A stretch of DNA of 64,000 bases from Trachythela sp. YZ-2020. Lineage: Eukaryota; Cnidaria; Anthozoa; Malacalcyonacea; Clavulariidae. How positions within the stretch are numbered: position 1 is the stretch's first letter; every line of letters begins with the position of its first letter. Of the stretch, positions 1 through 10,450 are shown in pieces. The notes below the pieces were generated by a model. The model made no database searches. It was not told the origin of the DNA and worked only from the letters and a program-made list of their open reading frames with translations. The translations under genes and the position numbers were made by a program. The stretch spans positions 7,643,501 to 7,707,500 of the forward strand of contig JADLSH010000393.1 of NCBI GenBank assembly GCA_016169945.1, given 5' to 3'.

Positions 1-886
1 TCGCAGCAACTCACTGTGCACTATGTGAATGATATGAGAAATAGATATTTTTTGATGCCATTAGATTATCAATAGAATGTTTTGCTTCCAAACCAGAGGT
101 CTGATGATGCTGGGAGAGTTTTCGAATGGCTGTTATCAATCTTGGCCTAGTGATCATCTCAGTCAGTTTCTTGTAAGCTGCAGATCCTATCAAATGTGTA
201 ATTAGTTATACTGTAATACATTTACTATCAGGGGTGTATAAAATTACAATTATATTTGCTCCCATGTGGAATCTATAATGATAAAGATAGAGAGAATAAA
301 CGCTAGAATGCCCCATACAACTCAAATCAACTGACAAATCAAAGGAAAAAGTTTTGTTCATTTTATAGTTTTGTTGAGAACTCATTTGTGAAATTTACCT
401 GCAGTCAACCATGCTCTGTCAATTTGATCATGAGTGCATTTTTTGAAGATTTGGTTGCCATCATGTACATGCAGGTTTACAATGTGGTTGAGGATACTTA
501 GCCATTTTTCTTCTCTCTCGTCTTGACTTGTGCTTGAATCCCCAACCCAGTAAATGTGATTGACAATGGACTGTAAGGAGAAAGTTAAAGTTTACTTAAA
601 ATATCCACCAGTTGGTTTAAATGTTGCTATTATTTTAAATAGGATGTTAGTCATAATACATACACCAATCCAAGACTTAATTGACTTAAATTTCGTCCTT
701 TTGGCAACTTTTGTGAGTTTCTTTTTCTCCCTTGTAGATATAAAAAATATGTCAGGTGATACTTAATTTTAAAATTGCAAAGGCTAGTATGTGACATAGG
801 TTTGCATTGTCTGTATGTAGCTGGAATAATACCTGACTCTATTTAGTCTCTGAAAGTCTACACAGTATAATTTATAGAAATGTTAC
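1..886. other. no gene recognised
   Basis: AT-rich sequence with only short unsupported open frames. I see no domain, RNA gene or terminal repeat here. It lies 3' of the minus-strand gene remnant that begins at 887. Confidence 0.5.
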
Positions 887-2443
887 CCTTTGCTACATGC
901 CATACATCACAAGCATGCTCAATATTCGGTTGTTCATTAGCCATGTATGCTGCAACTTGGACATGTCGATCTGTTACCAGCTTGTTGATAGTGACCTTAT
1001 TTTTGTCAAGGTATGCAATTTGCCTCTTCAGTGACTCTAACTCCATGGCATTGGAATTGCTTACCTCAGTTGACTGAAACAGAAAAAGGTTGTACACATT
1101 TTTAATTATTTCATAAATATTAAATGACAAAATAGAAATTCTGAACAATGGAACGCAATTTTTACACATTCATCAGGGCAATTGGAACATGGAAGCTTGA
1201 TAAACTTATGGGCGAACTTCAACCATGTTTGATGCTAATTGGGAACATTTGGTAAAAATGTTTTTCGAATACGTCTAGTTTTTAGTTCAATTGGGGGGGT
1301 GGGGCGAAGCTATCCTTTACCTTTATGAATTGAGTATCAAGTACTACATTTCTGTTTGATTCCAATGAACTACCAGAACCAAACAGACCGCTATGACCTG
1401 GGCTGTCAACTCGCATATCCGAAGCAACTATTATGGATTTCCCTGTAATTTCATTGAGTAATGATGACTGTGTTCGTACCCAGACACGGTAGACTGCTGG
1501 AATCGCGTAATACGTCATCAGGCTTGATAGCTCTCGGTATTTTATGTTTGGAATGTTTAAGGCACTGAAAAATCGCAGAACTTTCGTTGATTCCATGCCT
1601 GTACACAATATACCAGATGCAAATAAAAGGCTGAACACTGGCAAACTTTTGCTGAAGGGACCAGTTGACCATACAAACCTGTGGGCCGTGTTAGCTATGC
1701 AAGATACAGAGATGGAACATAGAGAACCAGTATGATGGCTTAACGTAACTATACATGTCGAACCACACTGTCTACATTCACCGAAGGCCTGCACTATGGC
1801 TTCCTCAAAAACCACGAATTTCATTTGCTTTTGTGGGGGTTTTCCCTGGGATGGGATATTATTCTTCAGCTTCGCATTCCTCCTCAGTCACTGCATCACT
1901 TTCAGTTGAAATCTCTTCAAAGATGTACTCATTGTCATTCATACAGTTGTCATTGTCTTCATGTTCATACAGTTGTCATTGTCTTCAAGTATGCTCAGTC
2001 ATTGTTGAAGTAGTCAGTTGTGCTATAGATGTGCTATTAGTTTTAACTTGATTGGTAGCTGTCGTGTCTGCAGTATATGTACTTGATGACAATGAAGAAG
2101 GTAGTTCTTCGATTGTCAAATTAAGTTCAGACCCTGACTTTACTGGACTTGCATTTATTGTCGTATCTAGGTTTTGCATTTTGCTTACTTTGTCTGTTTC
2201 AAGTTTGTTTACATTCTGCAGGCTTATTTCCACCTCTGCGCTTGGTGAGTATACGGTATCAAATAACCGTTTAAAGTATGTTGATTGTGTAGACATGTGT
2301 TTATGCGTGGTCTGCATGTATTTTGATCGTAATCGTGGAGCGTAAAGGTCTTCTTGAAATGACACTTCTGAACTTGATTCGAATTTGTTCTCGCAAACTG
2401 CGTCTGAATCAACTCCAAGCTCTGCAGAGTTTTCATTATCCAT
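887..2443 (-). pseudogene. decayed multi-exon gene of a repeated metazoan family
   Basis: Three minus-strand coding blocks read in order. Block 1985-2443 (about 150 residues, acidic, Ser/Thr-rich) starts with MDNENSAELG and probably holds the first exon. Block 1321-1824 contains a Cys-x2-Cys pair near its start and the motif DMRVDSPGHSGLFGSG, and ends at a good donor (AAG|GTAAAG at 1321/1320). Block 887-1073 begins after a strong polypyrimidine acceptor (CTGTTTCAG at 1080-1074), reads LVTDRHVQVAAYM and CDVWHVAKG, and ends at donor GTAACA. The motif set DSPGH...LVTDRH...DVWHVAKG is typical of a repeated, probably transposon-derived gene family in fish and invertebrates whose formal name I cannot give. 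Stops lie between the first and second blocks around a short duplication (about 1930-2000), so I infer a broken copy. The 3' part is absent. Confidence 0.5.
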
Positions 2444-2781
2444 CTATTTTAATACATGTACAAGTACTGGTACCTTTTGGAGACGTCTCTGGGTATAGAT
2501 AGATAGATAGAAACTTTATTTTAAGAGGGTGACACATAATAGTGCGAACACTAATAACCTAGTGGCCCTCGTTCAGTAGAATATTAAGTATTTACAAGAT
2601 TACAAAATTAAGATATATGAATCTGGAATATATTTACAATAATAGTGGTAAATTTAAAGATCAAATGTTTCAATGTCTTGCTGTTGATTAAAAATATTTA
2701 CAAACAATGCTTTCTTAAACGTATTTACTGAAGTTCCAGATCTAATTTCATGCGAGAGACTATTCCAATATTTCATAGTGC

Positions 2782-4110
2782 TCACAGAGAAAGTACGTCC
2801 ACCTTCAGTAACCCTATTATATTGAGGTGCTGTAAAAAGACAATGTGCATTGCGAGTTCTTCTATTATGGTGATTTTTTTGTTGAGAGGTAAAATATCAT
2901 TTAGATAATCAGGGCATTCGTTATGACAACGTTTATAAGCGAGTATACATTTGCGTATTTCAGCTTCGCGATAGAAGGGAATCCATTTTAGACGGTTAAA
3001 GAGGTCGAAAGATTGATGTTGTGGATGAGCATCTAGGATGATACGTGCAGCTCTTTTCTGGAGTTTAAGTAGCTTAAATAGATTATTTTTGCTACAGTTT
3101 GACCAAGTAATTGCAGCATATAAAAATAGAGGTTTGATCATAGTTGAGTAAAATAGCAAACGTTCGTCCATAGGCAGATACGATTTAATAGTTTTCAGTA
3201 TTCCTAGACGTTTAGAGATCTTGCTACAAAGGGAGTAAACGTACAGATCAAAAGACAGATTTTCATCAAGAACTATTCCTAAAAGTTTCGCGTTGTTGCA
3301 TTGCCCTAGTGCAGTTCCATTAGCTTTCACGTTAAGGCGCATATCAGGTGGAGATAACATGTTGTGCAAGCGTTTTCCCGAAATCAGCAAAGTTTTAGTT
3401 TTTGCAGCATTAAGTGGTAGCTTGTTTTCTAGCTTGTTTTCTTTGGCCCAGTCATCAACCTGTGAAGCAGATGCTGACAATTTTTCATTAAGTTCACCAA
3501 CTCTGGTAAACATCGATGACTCCACTATAATAGTGTCGTCTGCAAAAATATCAAGGCGAGAGTCGACGTGTAGAGGGAGGTCATTAATGAAGATGACAAA
3601 CAGGAGAGGACCCAGAATTGAACCTTGTGGAATACCATCTGTGATGATTGTTGTTGTTGATACCTCATTATTTATAACAACATACTGCCGACATTGAAAC
3701 AAGTAAGATTGGAACCATTTTAAGGAGTTGTTGTCAAAGCCATAAAGTTCAAGTTTGCGCTGGAGAATCTCATGGTCTACCATATCGAAAGCTTTTTTAA
3801 AGTCAACTAGCACTAATCCGTTGATTTTGTTCTTGTCGATATTAAATAAAAGAGTATCAATGATAAACGCAAGAGCTGTTTCTGTGCTGTATTTCTTTCG
3901 AAATCCAGATTGATTAGAATAAATTAGACCATTGACTGACAAGTAGCTGGAAAGGGACTCGTGCATGTGTCTTTCGATTATCTTTGAAAGGACTGGTAGA
4001 ACTGAAATCGGCCGGTAATTATTCACATCAGCGGTCGACCCTGATTTAAAAAGGGGAGTAACTATTGCGGTTTTCCATCGGGAAGGGAATGTCATAGAGT
4101 GTAGTGACAT
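2782..4110 (-). pseudogene. LINE reverse transcriptase
   Basis: 442 residues. Motifs in order are WKTAIVTPLFKSG, NNYRPISVLPVLSKIIE, SGFRKKYSTETAL, LVLVDFKKAFDMVDHEIL (motif A Asp), GIPQGSILGPLLFVIFIND (motif B), and IFADDTIIVE (motif C, FADD). The thumb region LLGIVLDENLSF and the C-terminal SYLPMDERLLFYSTMIKPLFLY follow. The polymerase core itself is open and keeps its catalytic Asp residues. The N-terminal RT edge lies in another frame around 4110-4200. The last residues run into the 3' untranslated region. Confidence 0.9.
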
Positions 4111-4376
4111 ATTGATTAACTTGGCTATTGATGGTGCGATTTCGTGAACACCAATATTTAATAATAAAGGTGGCTAATGCCATCCACGCCTGTTGCTTTG
4201 TTGTTGGGTATATTTGATAGGTAGGTTATGACCTTTCATGGAAAATAGTTGGAATACTGAACGTTGTATCAGGTTGGATTTTAGACAATATAAATGTCTT
4301 TAGTTTAGATAAATTTGGAGTATTTAGTAAATTCATCGATGATTTTAACTTTGATGCGATTGAGGTGAAATGACCA

Positions 4377-4742
4377 TTAAAGATATTGGCAATGTGTTTG
4401 CGTCACTAATTTCGTGATTGTTCTCGTCAGAAACAGAGCTGAATCAGTGCTGTGGGAGCCAAGAGACTTTAAAAACTTCCAAACGGTTTTTGGATTTCCT
4501 TTATTTTCGCGAAATGATTCTTTAAAAAATGTTCTCTTTGATTGCTCGATTTTGCTCACCACAGAGTTTCTTGCGGCGCGATAAAGCTTCCAGCAATCAG
4601 GATGGTTAGAGGACCTAGCTTTAGACATCAGATAGTCTCTCTTTTTAATAACGTCAAGAATTTCATTTGTCATCCATTGAGGTTGTTTATCTTTAGACAC
4701 ACACTTCTCTTTCAATGGTAATAATGAATCGACAGTTTGCAT
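4377..4742 (-). pseudogene. LINE linker between endonuclease and reverse transcriptase
   Basis: 121 residues with the usual features of this linker in CR1/L2 elements: QPQWMTNEILDVIKKRDYL, a charged helical KLYRAARNSVVSKIEQSKR segment, and NPKTVWKFLKSLGS. It lies in a different frame from both neighbours, so at least two indels flank it. It has no catalytic function of its own. Confidence 0.75.
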
Positions 4743-4815
4743 AAATAGTTTTTCCCATAAATCTATGCAGTCGTCAATGTTATCAAAGATGAAAGCAGTG
4801 TCCCAAGGAGTACTA

Positions 4816-5466
4816 CTAAGAGACGATCTGAATGATGTTACGTATGTCCCGATAGGTAAAAGTTTTATGATGTTTACTGGAGCTAGAAGGATGACAATTG
4901 TATTTTCTTATAGCGAAGACTGGTAGATGATCGGATAGAGCATAATTTGGAATGACTACATTGCAGATACGTTTGCTTTGGTTAGTATAAATGTGATCCA
5001 AACATGAGCCACTAATTGGTCTTGTTATGTCATTCACAATTTGATTGAAGTTCATATGCAACAGACTTTTCGCGAGTTTGTTTTTCTTGTAAGTATTTGA
5101 GTGTTTAAAATCAATGTTGAAATCACCAGTTAGGATGACTTCGGTGTTTTTCAAATATATACACTCAAACACCGATTCAAATTTACTGTCATCGTCTTTA
5201 GAGGACGAAGGTGGGCGATAACAGCCTGCCAACAAAAGAGACCACTTAGATCTGAATGGATAGACTTCTAGCCACATTATTTCAACTGAATCTTCCTCAA
5301 GATAAAGACGACATCGAAAGTTTAAATCATTAGAGCAATATGCGGCTACTCTCCCACCATGTTTAGATAATCGATCTTTTCGAAACAAGGTGTAACCTGG
5401 GATATTAAAGCACGAGTTGGAGTCTGTTGGTTTTAGAAAGGTTTCAATCAAAAATAATATATCCAA
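4816..5466 (-). pseudogene. LINE endonuclease (APE-like exonuclease-endonuclease-phosphatase fold)
   Basis: 216 residues starting DILFLIETFL, which supplies the catalytic Glu of the ET motif. Then come GGRVAAYC, LLAGCYRPPSS, ILTGDFNIDF (Asp/Asn motif), GSCLDHIYTN and LSDHLPVFA (the final SDH motif). This covers nearly the whole endonuclease that nicks target DNA for target-primed reverse transcription. It is separated by a frameshift from the PHD/2A frame upstream and by another from the linker downstream. Confidence 0.85.
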
Positions 5467-5482
5467 TTGTTTTTCGCTTTGA

Positions 5483-6124
5483 CTAGTTAAGCATAAGCTT
5501 TATCTGTTCGTATTTAGCATTTGTTAGGTAATTCACATTCCATTGCCCAAATCTCAGACCTTTGTTCGGCATAAATAGGTTGAGGTACAATGAAGAACTG
5601 GCACTAGCGGGCACATGGTCATGATGTAGGTCAGAGTCTTCATTTGATGTATCATTATCTGGTAAATCGTGAGTGGCTTCGCCACTTAAAACACTAGTAT
5701 TATTTATATTATTATCAATACATTCGTCGCAAATCCATTGATCAGACCAGTTGTTATAATTTTCATCATTAGTACAAATTGCATGATACCAACTATCACA
5801 ACCAGAGCAGAAAACCGTGTCGTCATCCCATTTAATTGGTATAGTGCAGGAGTGGCAAGATGGATAAGTCCATGATTCTAAGTTATTAGTAATGTTTGTG
5901 TTTAATAGATTATCTGGTTTTGCAATTGGGGTAATTTGACTACTATCGTAGAATGGACCGGGATTGATTTCAATGCCATTCAACTGAATTAAAATCAAGG
6001 CTATAGTCAGATGCTTGAACTGTCTACATCCGCATGTTAGAATACTCGATGTTTGCAGTCTGACTATCGCTATTACAGCCGTACACATGACAATACATTG
6101 CAAGAGAGTGACAATTTCAGACAT
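5483..6124 (-). pseudogene. LINE N-terminal region: 2A-like motif, PHD finger and start of endonuclease
   Basis: A 213-residue open frame. Residues 1-57 are hydrophobic and end in GIEINPGP (residues 50-57). A canonical PHD-type zinc finger follows, with ligands C90, C93, C106, C109, H114, C117, C132, C135 and W130 before the last pair. Residues near the end read GLRFGQWNVNYLTNAKYEQ, the first strand of an APE-like endonuclease (QWNV). A one-base frameshift near 5485 separates this from the rest of the endonuclease at 5466. PHD fingers are known in ORF1 proteins of CR1-like elements. Here the finger is in the same frame as the endonuclease start, suggesting a one-ORF element. Confidence 0.8.
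5954..5977 (-). promoter_or_regulatory. 2A-like ribosome-skipping motif
   Basis: Codons 50-57 of the LINE ORF encode G-I-E-I-N-P-G-P, preceded by a hydrophobic leucine/isoleucine-rich stretch. The 2A consensus is D-x-E-x-N-P-G, with skipping before the final P. All consensus positions match except the first (Gly for Asp). N-terminal 2A sequences have been described in APE-type non-LTR retrotransposons of invertebrates. Loss of the Asp may weaken activity. Confidence 0.7.
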
Positions 6125-6521
6125 AGGTACCTCGCAAAAAAAACAGTATATTTTAGTTAATCACTTAGTTGTTTTTAATGTGTTCCCCTGCCAATGACGT
6201 TCAGCATAAATTAGCATTTCGGGAATTTCTTCAAGATTACGGCCAATATGTATAATTAGGCAAACTTCGTTCGCTTTGTACTCCAAACTCGGTCATTTTC
6301 ATCGCAAATGAAGTACATATCCTATCTAAATAAACTATGGTGAACAAAATAAGACAATAAAATGTCCTTTAACATATAAACTTACTTACATAGAGACTTG
6401 CTTATAAAATGAGTGCAAAACTATTTTTGAAAAACGTTTGCAATGGAAGTCTTCTCTCGGCTTGCGCATGCGCACAACTTACGCAAAGGTCCAGTCCAGT
6501 CCTGTCCATGACAAAAAAAAA

Positions 6522-7184
6522 ATGGCGGGTGACTTTGCATTCCCACAATGTTTTCACATACCCGGGTGTAAATCTCCGAGCGGAATTAGTACCCTCGCAC
6601 AGCGCTTCCCGCTGGCTTGGGATTATTATTATTATTGCCTTTTCATTTCATATCACAGGCTAGTGGTCTACTTCAGGAAATTGACCCTCGATTAATTGAC
6701 GAAATACACAGGCTTACGAACAGCGAAGGAGTTGTCACTGTTGCTGAAATGAGAAGACACCTGAATACTTTCGTTACAACCAAACTATTCCCCAATTCCT
6801 CCATTCCATCCCAAACTAATAAACGATTCTTCCCAACGAGAGCAACAATTAAAAACCATATATACGCTGCAATAATGAAACAGCAACTTTCCGGGAATTG
6901 ACCAAGAGAATGTTGAGAAAAAAATCCGCATCTGGAAAGCAGAAAACCCCAACAACAAGTTTAAATTCAGACCGTATTTGGATCAAGATAAAGGAGTAAT
7001 ACAACAGGCACAGGATGAGAGTAGTGACATGGAGGAGGATACTGACGATGACAACATGGATTTAAATCTGGGTGACAAAGCTCTTCTCTTCGTTCATCAA
7101 ACAAAATGGCAGCAACGATTATTGATTATTATATTACAACTTCCCAATTACCAAACACAATACAAATTAAAGAAACCATATTAA
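6522..7184 (+). pseudogene. CaRF-like (calcium-response factor family) N-terminal remnant
   Basis: An ATG at 6522 in good context opens MAGDFAFPQCFHIPGC. A second frame from about 6660 reads GLLQEIDPRLIDEIHRLT, then TKLFPNSSIPS, NKRFFPTRATIKNHIYAA, and after a one-base frameshift at about 6898, IDQENVEKKIRIWKAENP and FKFRPYL. The block RRFFPT..TIrNHIY..DQEN..FRP is the signature of the CaRF/ALS2CR8-like domain, widely copied in invertebrate genomes. A further segment reads LLFVHQTKWQQRLL and then stops. With at least two frame changes it is not functional. Assignment to the family is from memory of the motif and fairly firm. Confidence 0.6.
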
Positions 7185-7756
7185 TCAAAGCAGTTAAAAT
7201 TTGACACAAAACCTTTCACAAGAAAAATTGAAAGAAGGCACATATTTTTTGCACACGACTACTTGAATACATACGAGAACTTATTAACGACATTATCAAG
7301 ATGTTAAAGAAAAGCATTTAGATATATTTGTATAATGTTTGCATGGATTTTGAATATTGTAACATTAGGGAAGTGGTGACATCTATGGCATTAATCACAC
7401 ATGTACTGTAGCAGTGAATTTTGCTTTCATCAACAAAAAGTTTCTACATTCATCGGTTTCTGAATTTCTTACCGACTACAACTTTCATTTTACAGATGGG
7501 TATGGTATCACAGAAAAAACCGCTTCCTTGCCAACGTTAATGCCATCAACAGAGTTGAATGTCAAAATAGGAGTTTCAAGTATGAATATTTGGCAAAGAA
7601 TTCCAAGCTCACACTTAGCAGAATACTAACAATACTGGTGGAAGAATTTCTTCAGAATTTAACAATTTTGCGTCAATTTAATGATGATTAGGCTACTATC
7701 TAAATGCAATATTATAGCGTTAGGAAATTTGCCATAAGCTTCCCCAATGCTAGACT
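7185..7756. other. no gene recognised
   Basis: AT-rich spacer between the CaRF-like remnant and the foldback MITE. It contains a 71-residue open frame (7414-7629) with no recognisable motif. Confidence 0.4.
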
Positions 7757-7985
7757 CCCCTTGTTAAATATTCCGCAACCTGTCGTGCGCTGCACTCTGG
7801 TCTCTGGATATAGTGGTATCACAGACATTTGAAAATGGCGGTAAACACAGAATATTTTCGTGAAGATTTTGGGTCAGGTGTTGAGTGACTGAAGTTTCAA
7901 AATCTTCACGAAAATATTCTGTGTTTACCACCATTTTGAGTGCAGCGCGAGACTGGGTTGCAGAATATTTAATAAGCGGAGCATA
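7757..7985. mobile_element. foldback MITE
   Basis: The sequence is an imperfect palindrome. Outer arms at about 7762-7800 and 7938-7978 share TTAAATATTC..GCAACC and GCGCTGCACT. Inner arms at 7832-7870 and 7899-7936 match over about 38 bp (GGTAAACACAGAATATTTTC). The loop is about 28 bp. No coding capacity. I could not define a target-site duplication, so the superfamily is unknown. Confidence 0.7.
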
Positions 7986-8396
7986 GTGATACGGCAACCC
8001 CATAATTAACATTGAAATTACAATTATCATAATTTAAACAATCGAAACAAAGCTAACATAAGACAAATTTACAAATCGATACGTAATAGATAACACACAG
8101 ATTTCCATGTGAGCGGATCGTAAAAAATATATAAATATTGGATGGCGCATACTGTATAACTTTACCATTGTCTTTACCCTAGATATCAATTTTTACATGC
8201 TCTAATAAAATACGAAATCTGGTATGTTACAGTTTTAGCGAAGTACACAAAATCTGTATGACACACAGCAATTTCAAATTACATTTAACTTTTCTTTGCA
8301 GATACACTGAAGAGAACACGCGTCTTAGGCTTACAACAGGTCACTTCCATCATATTTACATGACAAACCAGAGAAGCTAATAAAACACATTGACTT

Positions 8397-9037
8397 TTGT
8401 TTACACATATTTCTGGTTGGAGTTACAGTCAACTGCCAGCGTTTTACCGAGAGTCGCCTTTCTTGACAGTTGACAAAAATGTCATGCTTGGTAACGTACC
8501 ATCAAGCTCAGAATCTCAGTCAGATGATCCAATGTTTCCATGCCGTGATGAAAATGAAAAAGAAGATACTAGCTGTAAAAAGATGCCATCATTACCGTTG
8601 CCCAAAAACCATTCCAAGGCGACAGCAGCAAAATGCAGGAAGACTTTACACAAAGAAACCTGATATACATCATCAATGAGCAACAAACTCTTACCACTCT
8701 CGATAACATACTTCACTGATGCCTTAAGAATCTTCAGGATTTTGCCCCAACATCAAATGGGCTGATTACCGAGCCAAACATCCAAATGAAGCAAACCAAA
8801 AAAGTTAAAAGCAAGAAAATAAAGCGATCCAAAAATTCAGATGTTGATAAAGAAAACAAGAAAGTATACAAACAAATTCCAAAACCACTAAACAAAAGGC
8901 ACCCACATTCTGGAAGAGTCGGAACAAAGGCTGATCAAATGAAGAAACATATGTTTGTTAACATATCGCTACGAGGGCAGGAAATCATGCGCATGGGGGC
9001 AAAAAGAAGCCAATTGTTCCAAACAATATCACCTTAG
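8397..9037 (+). pseudogene. probable C-terminal remnant of the CaRF/SWIM-like gene
   Basis: Two plus-strand frames. 8397-8663 begins with GWSYSQLPAFYRESPFLTVD and becomes Ser/Glu/Lys-rich. 8786-9037 is very Lys-rich and ends HPHSGRVGTKADQMKK. Between them another frame reads INEQQTLTTLDNIL. I recall similar tails (GRVG.KAD.M) in invertebrate CaRF/SWIM-type transposase-like proteins. With the N-terminal part at 6.5-7.2 kb this may be one gene whose middle has been lost. That link is inference. Confidence 0.35.
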
Positions 9038-10160
9038 CTAACCAATCCAAAGATCCAGTTACCAGTAGTCATTCCTTAGATGAAAATTCAATGAGTAAAT
9101 AAAAAAATACAAGTGAAATGTTGAATGATGAAAATGAATGATGGGGTAGAAGGGGGAAGATGAATACGTACTACATACACCATACAAATTAGTGTAATAC
9201 ATACACCATTTCAAAAATTTCATTGAAAATACATTTGGACTGGAAGCCTTGCAATTCTCTATCTATTCTCAATCGTCTCTGAAGAGCGAGGCTTTGAGAC
9301 ATCATTATCGATTTTTTTTTTAAATAAATTTTGCTTTGGAACAAGTAAATTGTTGAGTCGGGAGAGGTCTGTTGTCTCTTAACCAATTCACAGGCAGTAG
9401 TAGTATCCTACCACTGAGAATAATACATATTGTACTACAGCTAGTATATACCGTAATTTTGTGTGGTATATACAGTGTAACAGCTTCAACCATGATTGCT
9501 GCTTTCTACACAATTGCAGCAAAATATCTATGTTGTATAAAGGAAACTGTTCAACAATGACCTGATAAACTATTTTGTTTTTGGTTTTTCAGCCTTAAAC
9601 AATCTTGTTAATATTTATATAAAGAGGCGGTCAAGTCCATTCTGCGCATAATTTCTGCACATACTTGTGAGGGCCCTTAGAGGTAAACAAAGCCTCAGAG
9701 GTAAACAAACCATGATTGACCTTGCGCCGGAGGCATCAATTTGTAACATGGTGGAAGCCGGAAGGCAGGAGTGGACTCATCAAGGCAAGTAGAGGAAAGG
9801 CAATCACTCGCCAAAAATGCAAGGAAGGTGTACTTAAAAGGTAGATAGGCAAAAAAGGTTTGCATTTACGAGCAATTTTGGAGATGGAGTCAATGAAAAG
9901 ATGAAATAGAAGCAAATACCTAGTAGGACGTTGCAGTATTTTTGTTGGACAACTACTGCAACTCTAAGAAAGAAACAAGGTACTATAATATAAATCATAT
10001 TTTGTGGATTTTTATATGTGAGATTTATGTGTCATAAATATGTCATAAATTAAATGGTGATTATAAAAAGAGATTATTATTAGCGACGTTAAATGGATGT
10101 ACGTGACACTCAAGACTGACAGTCACAAGGGGAAATTCGATCACATCAACATCTGTGTTT
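9038..10160. other. intergenic, with a dispersed repeat end
   Basis: No supported gene. At about 9627-9720 a segment containing GGTCAAGTCC, TTCTGCGCAT and GGTAAACAAA repeats in inverted orientation at about 25540-25660, indicating related mobile-element ends. Around 10170-10260 there is a G-rich/C-rich inverted repeat (GTAGAAGTGGGGGGGC against GCCCCCCTTCTAC) that may belong to the adjacent hAT element. Confidence 0.4.
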
Positions 10161-10450
10161 GTTTCCTTCAACCAGTGCTGTAGAAGTGGGGGGGCGTGCA
10201 CTTGGGGGTGGAGCCCCCCTTCTTCAAGCTCTGGGGGGGCTGAGCCCCCCTTCTACTTTAGAAAATCGATAATTTATTAAGAACACTATTAAACAAAACT
10301 TGACTACTTGAAGATTCAAATGAAGATATAGATCTACAAACTGACAATTGTGTCTCGCAACAAACCAACAACTCCAACAAGCAGATAAATGAAATAAATT
10401 CCGATGTCTCTCATGCTTCATTAGCTACGGGAACAGGCGAAGATATTGAA

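Larger units (their letters stand above)
2480..6150 (-). mobile_element. CR1/L2-type non-LTR retrotransposon, near full length
   Basis: Read on the minus strand the element gives, in order, an N-terminal 2A-like motif, a PHD finger, an APE-type endonuclease, a linker and a reverse transcriptase. It then ends in a 3' tail with AATAAA and a short (TAGA)n array at about 2495-2511. A microsatellite-like 3' end and a single long reading frame of this kind are typical of CR1/L2-clade elements. The frame is broken at least at about 5485, between 4816 and 4742, and between 4377 and 4110, so this copy cannot make one polyprotein. Its exact 5' end is not visible to me. The entries below describe its parts. 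Confidence 0.85.

Noticed and set aside
3293..3697. 134-residue plus-strand ORF
   Set aside because: Antisense of the LINE reverse transcriptase.
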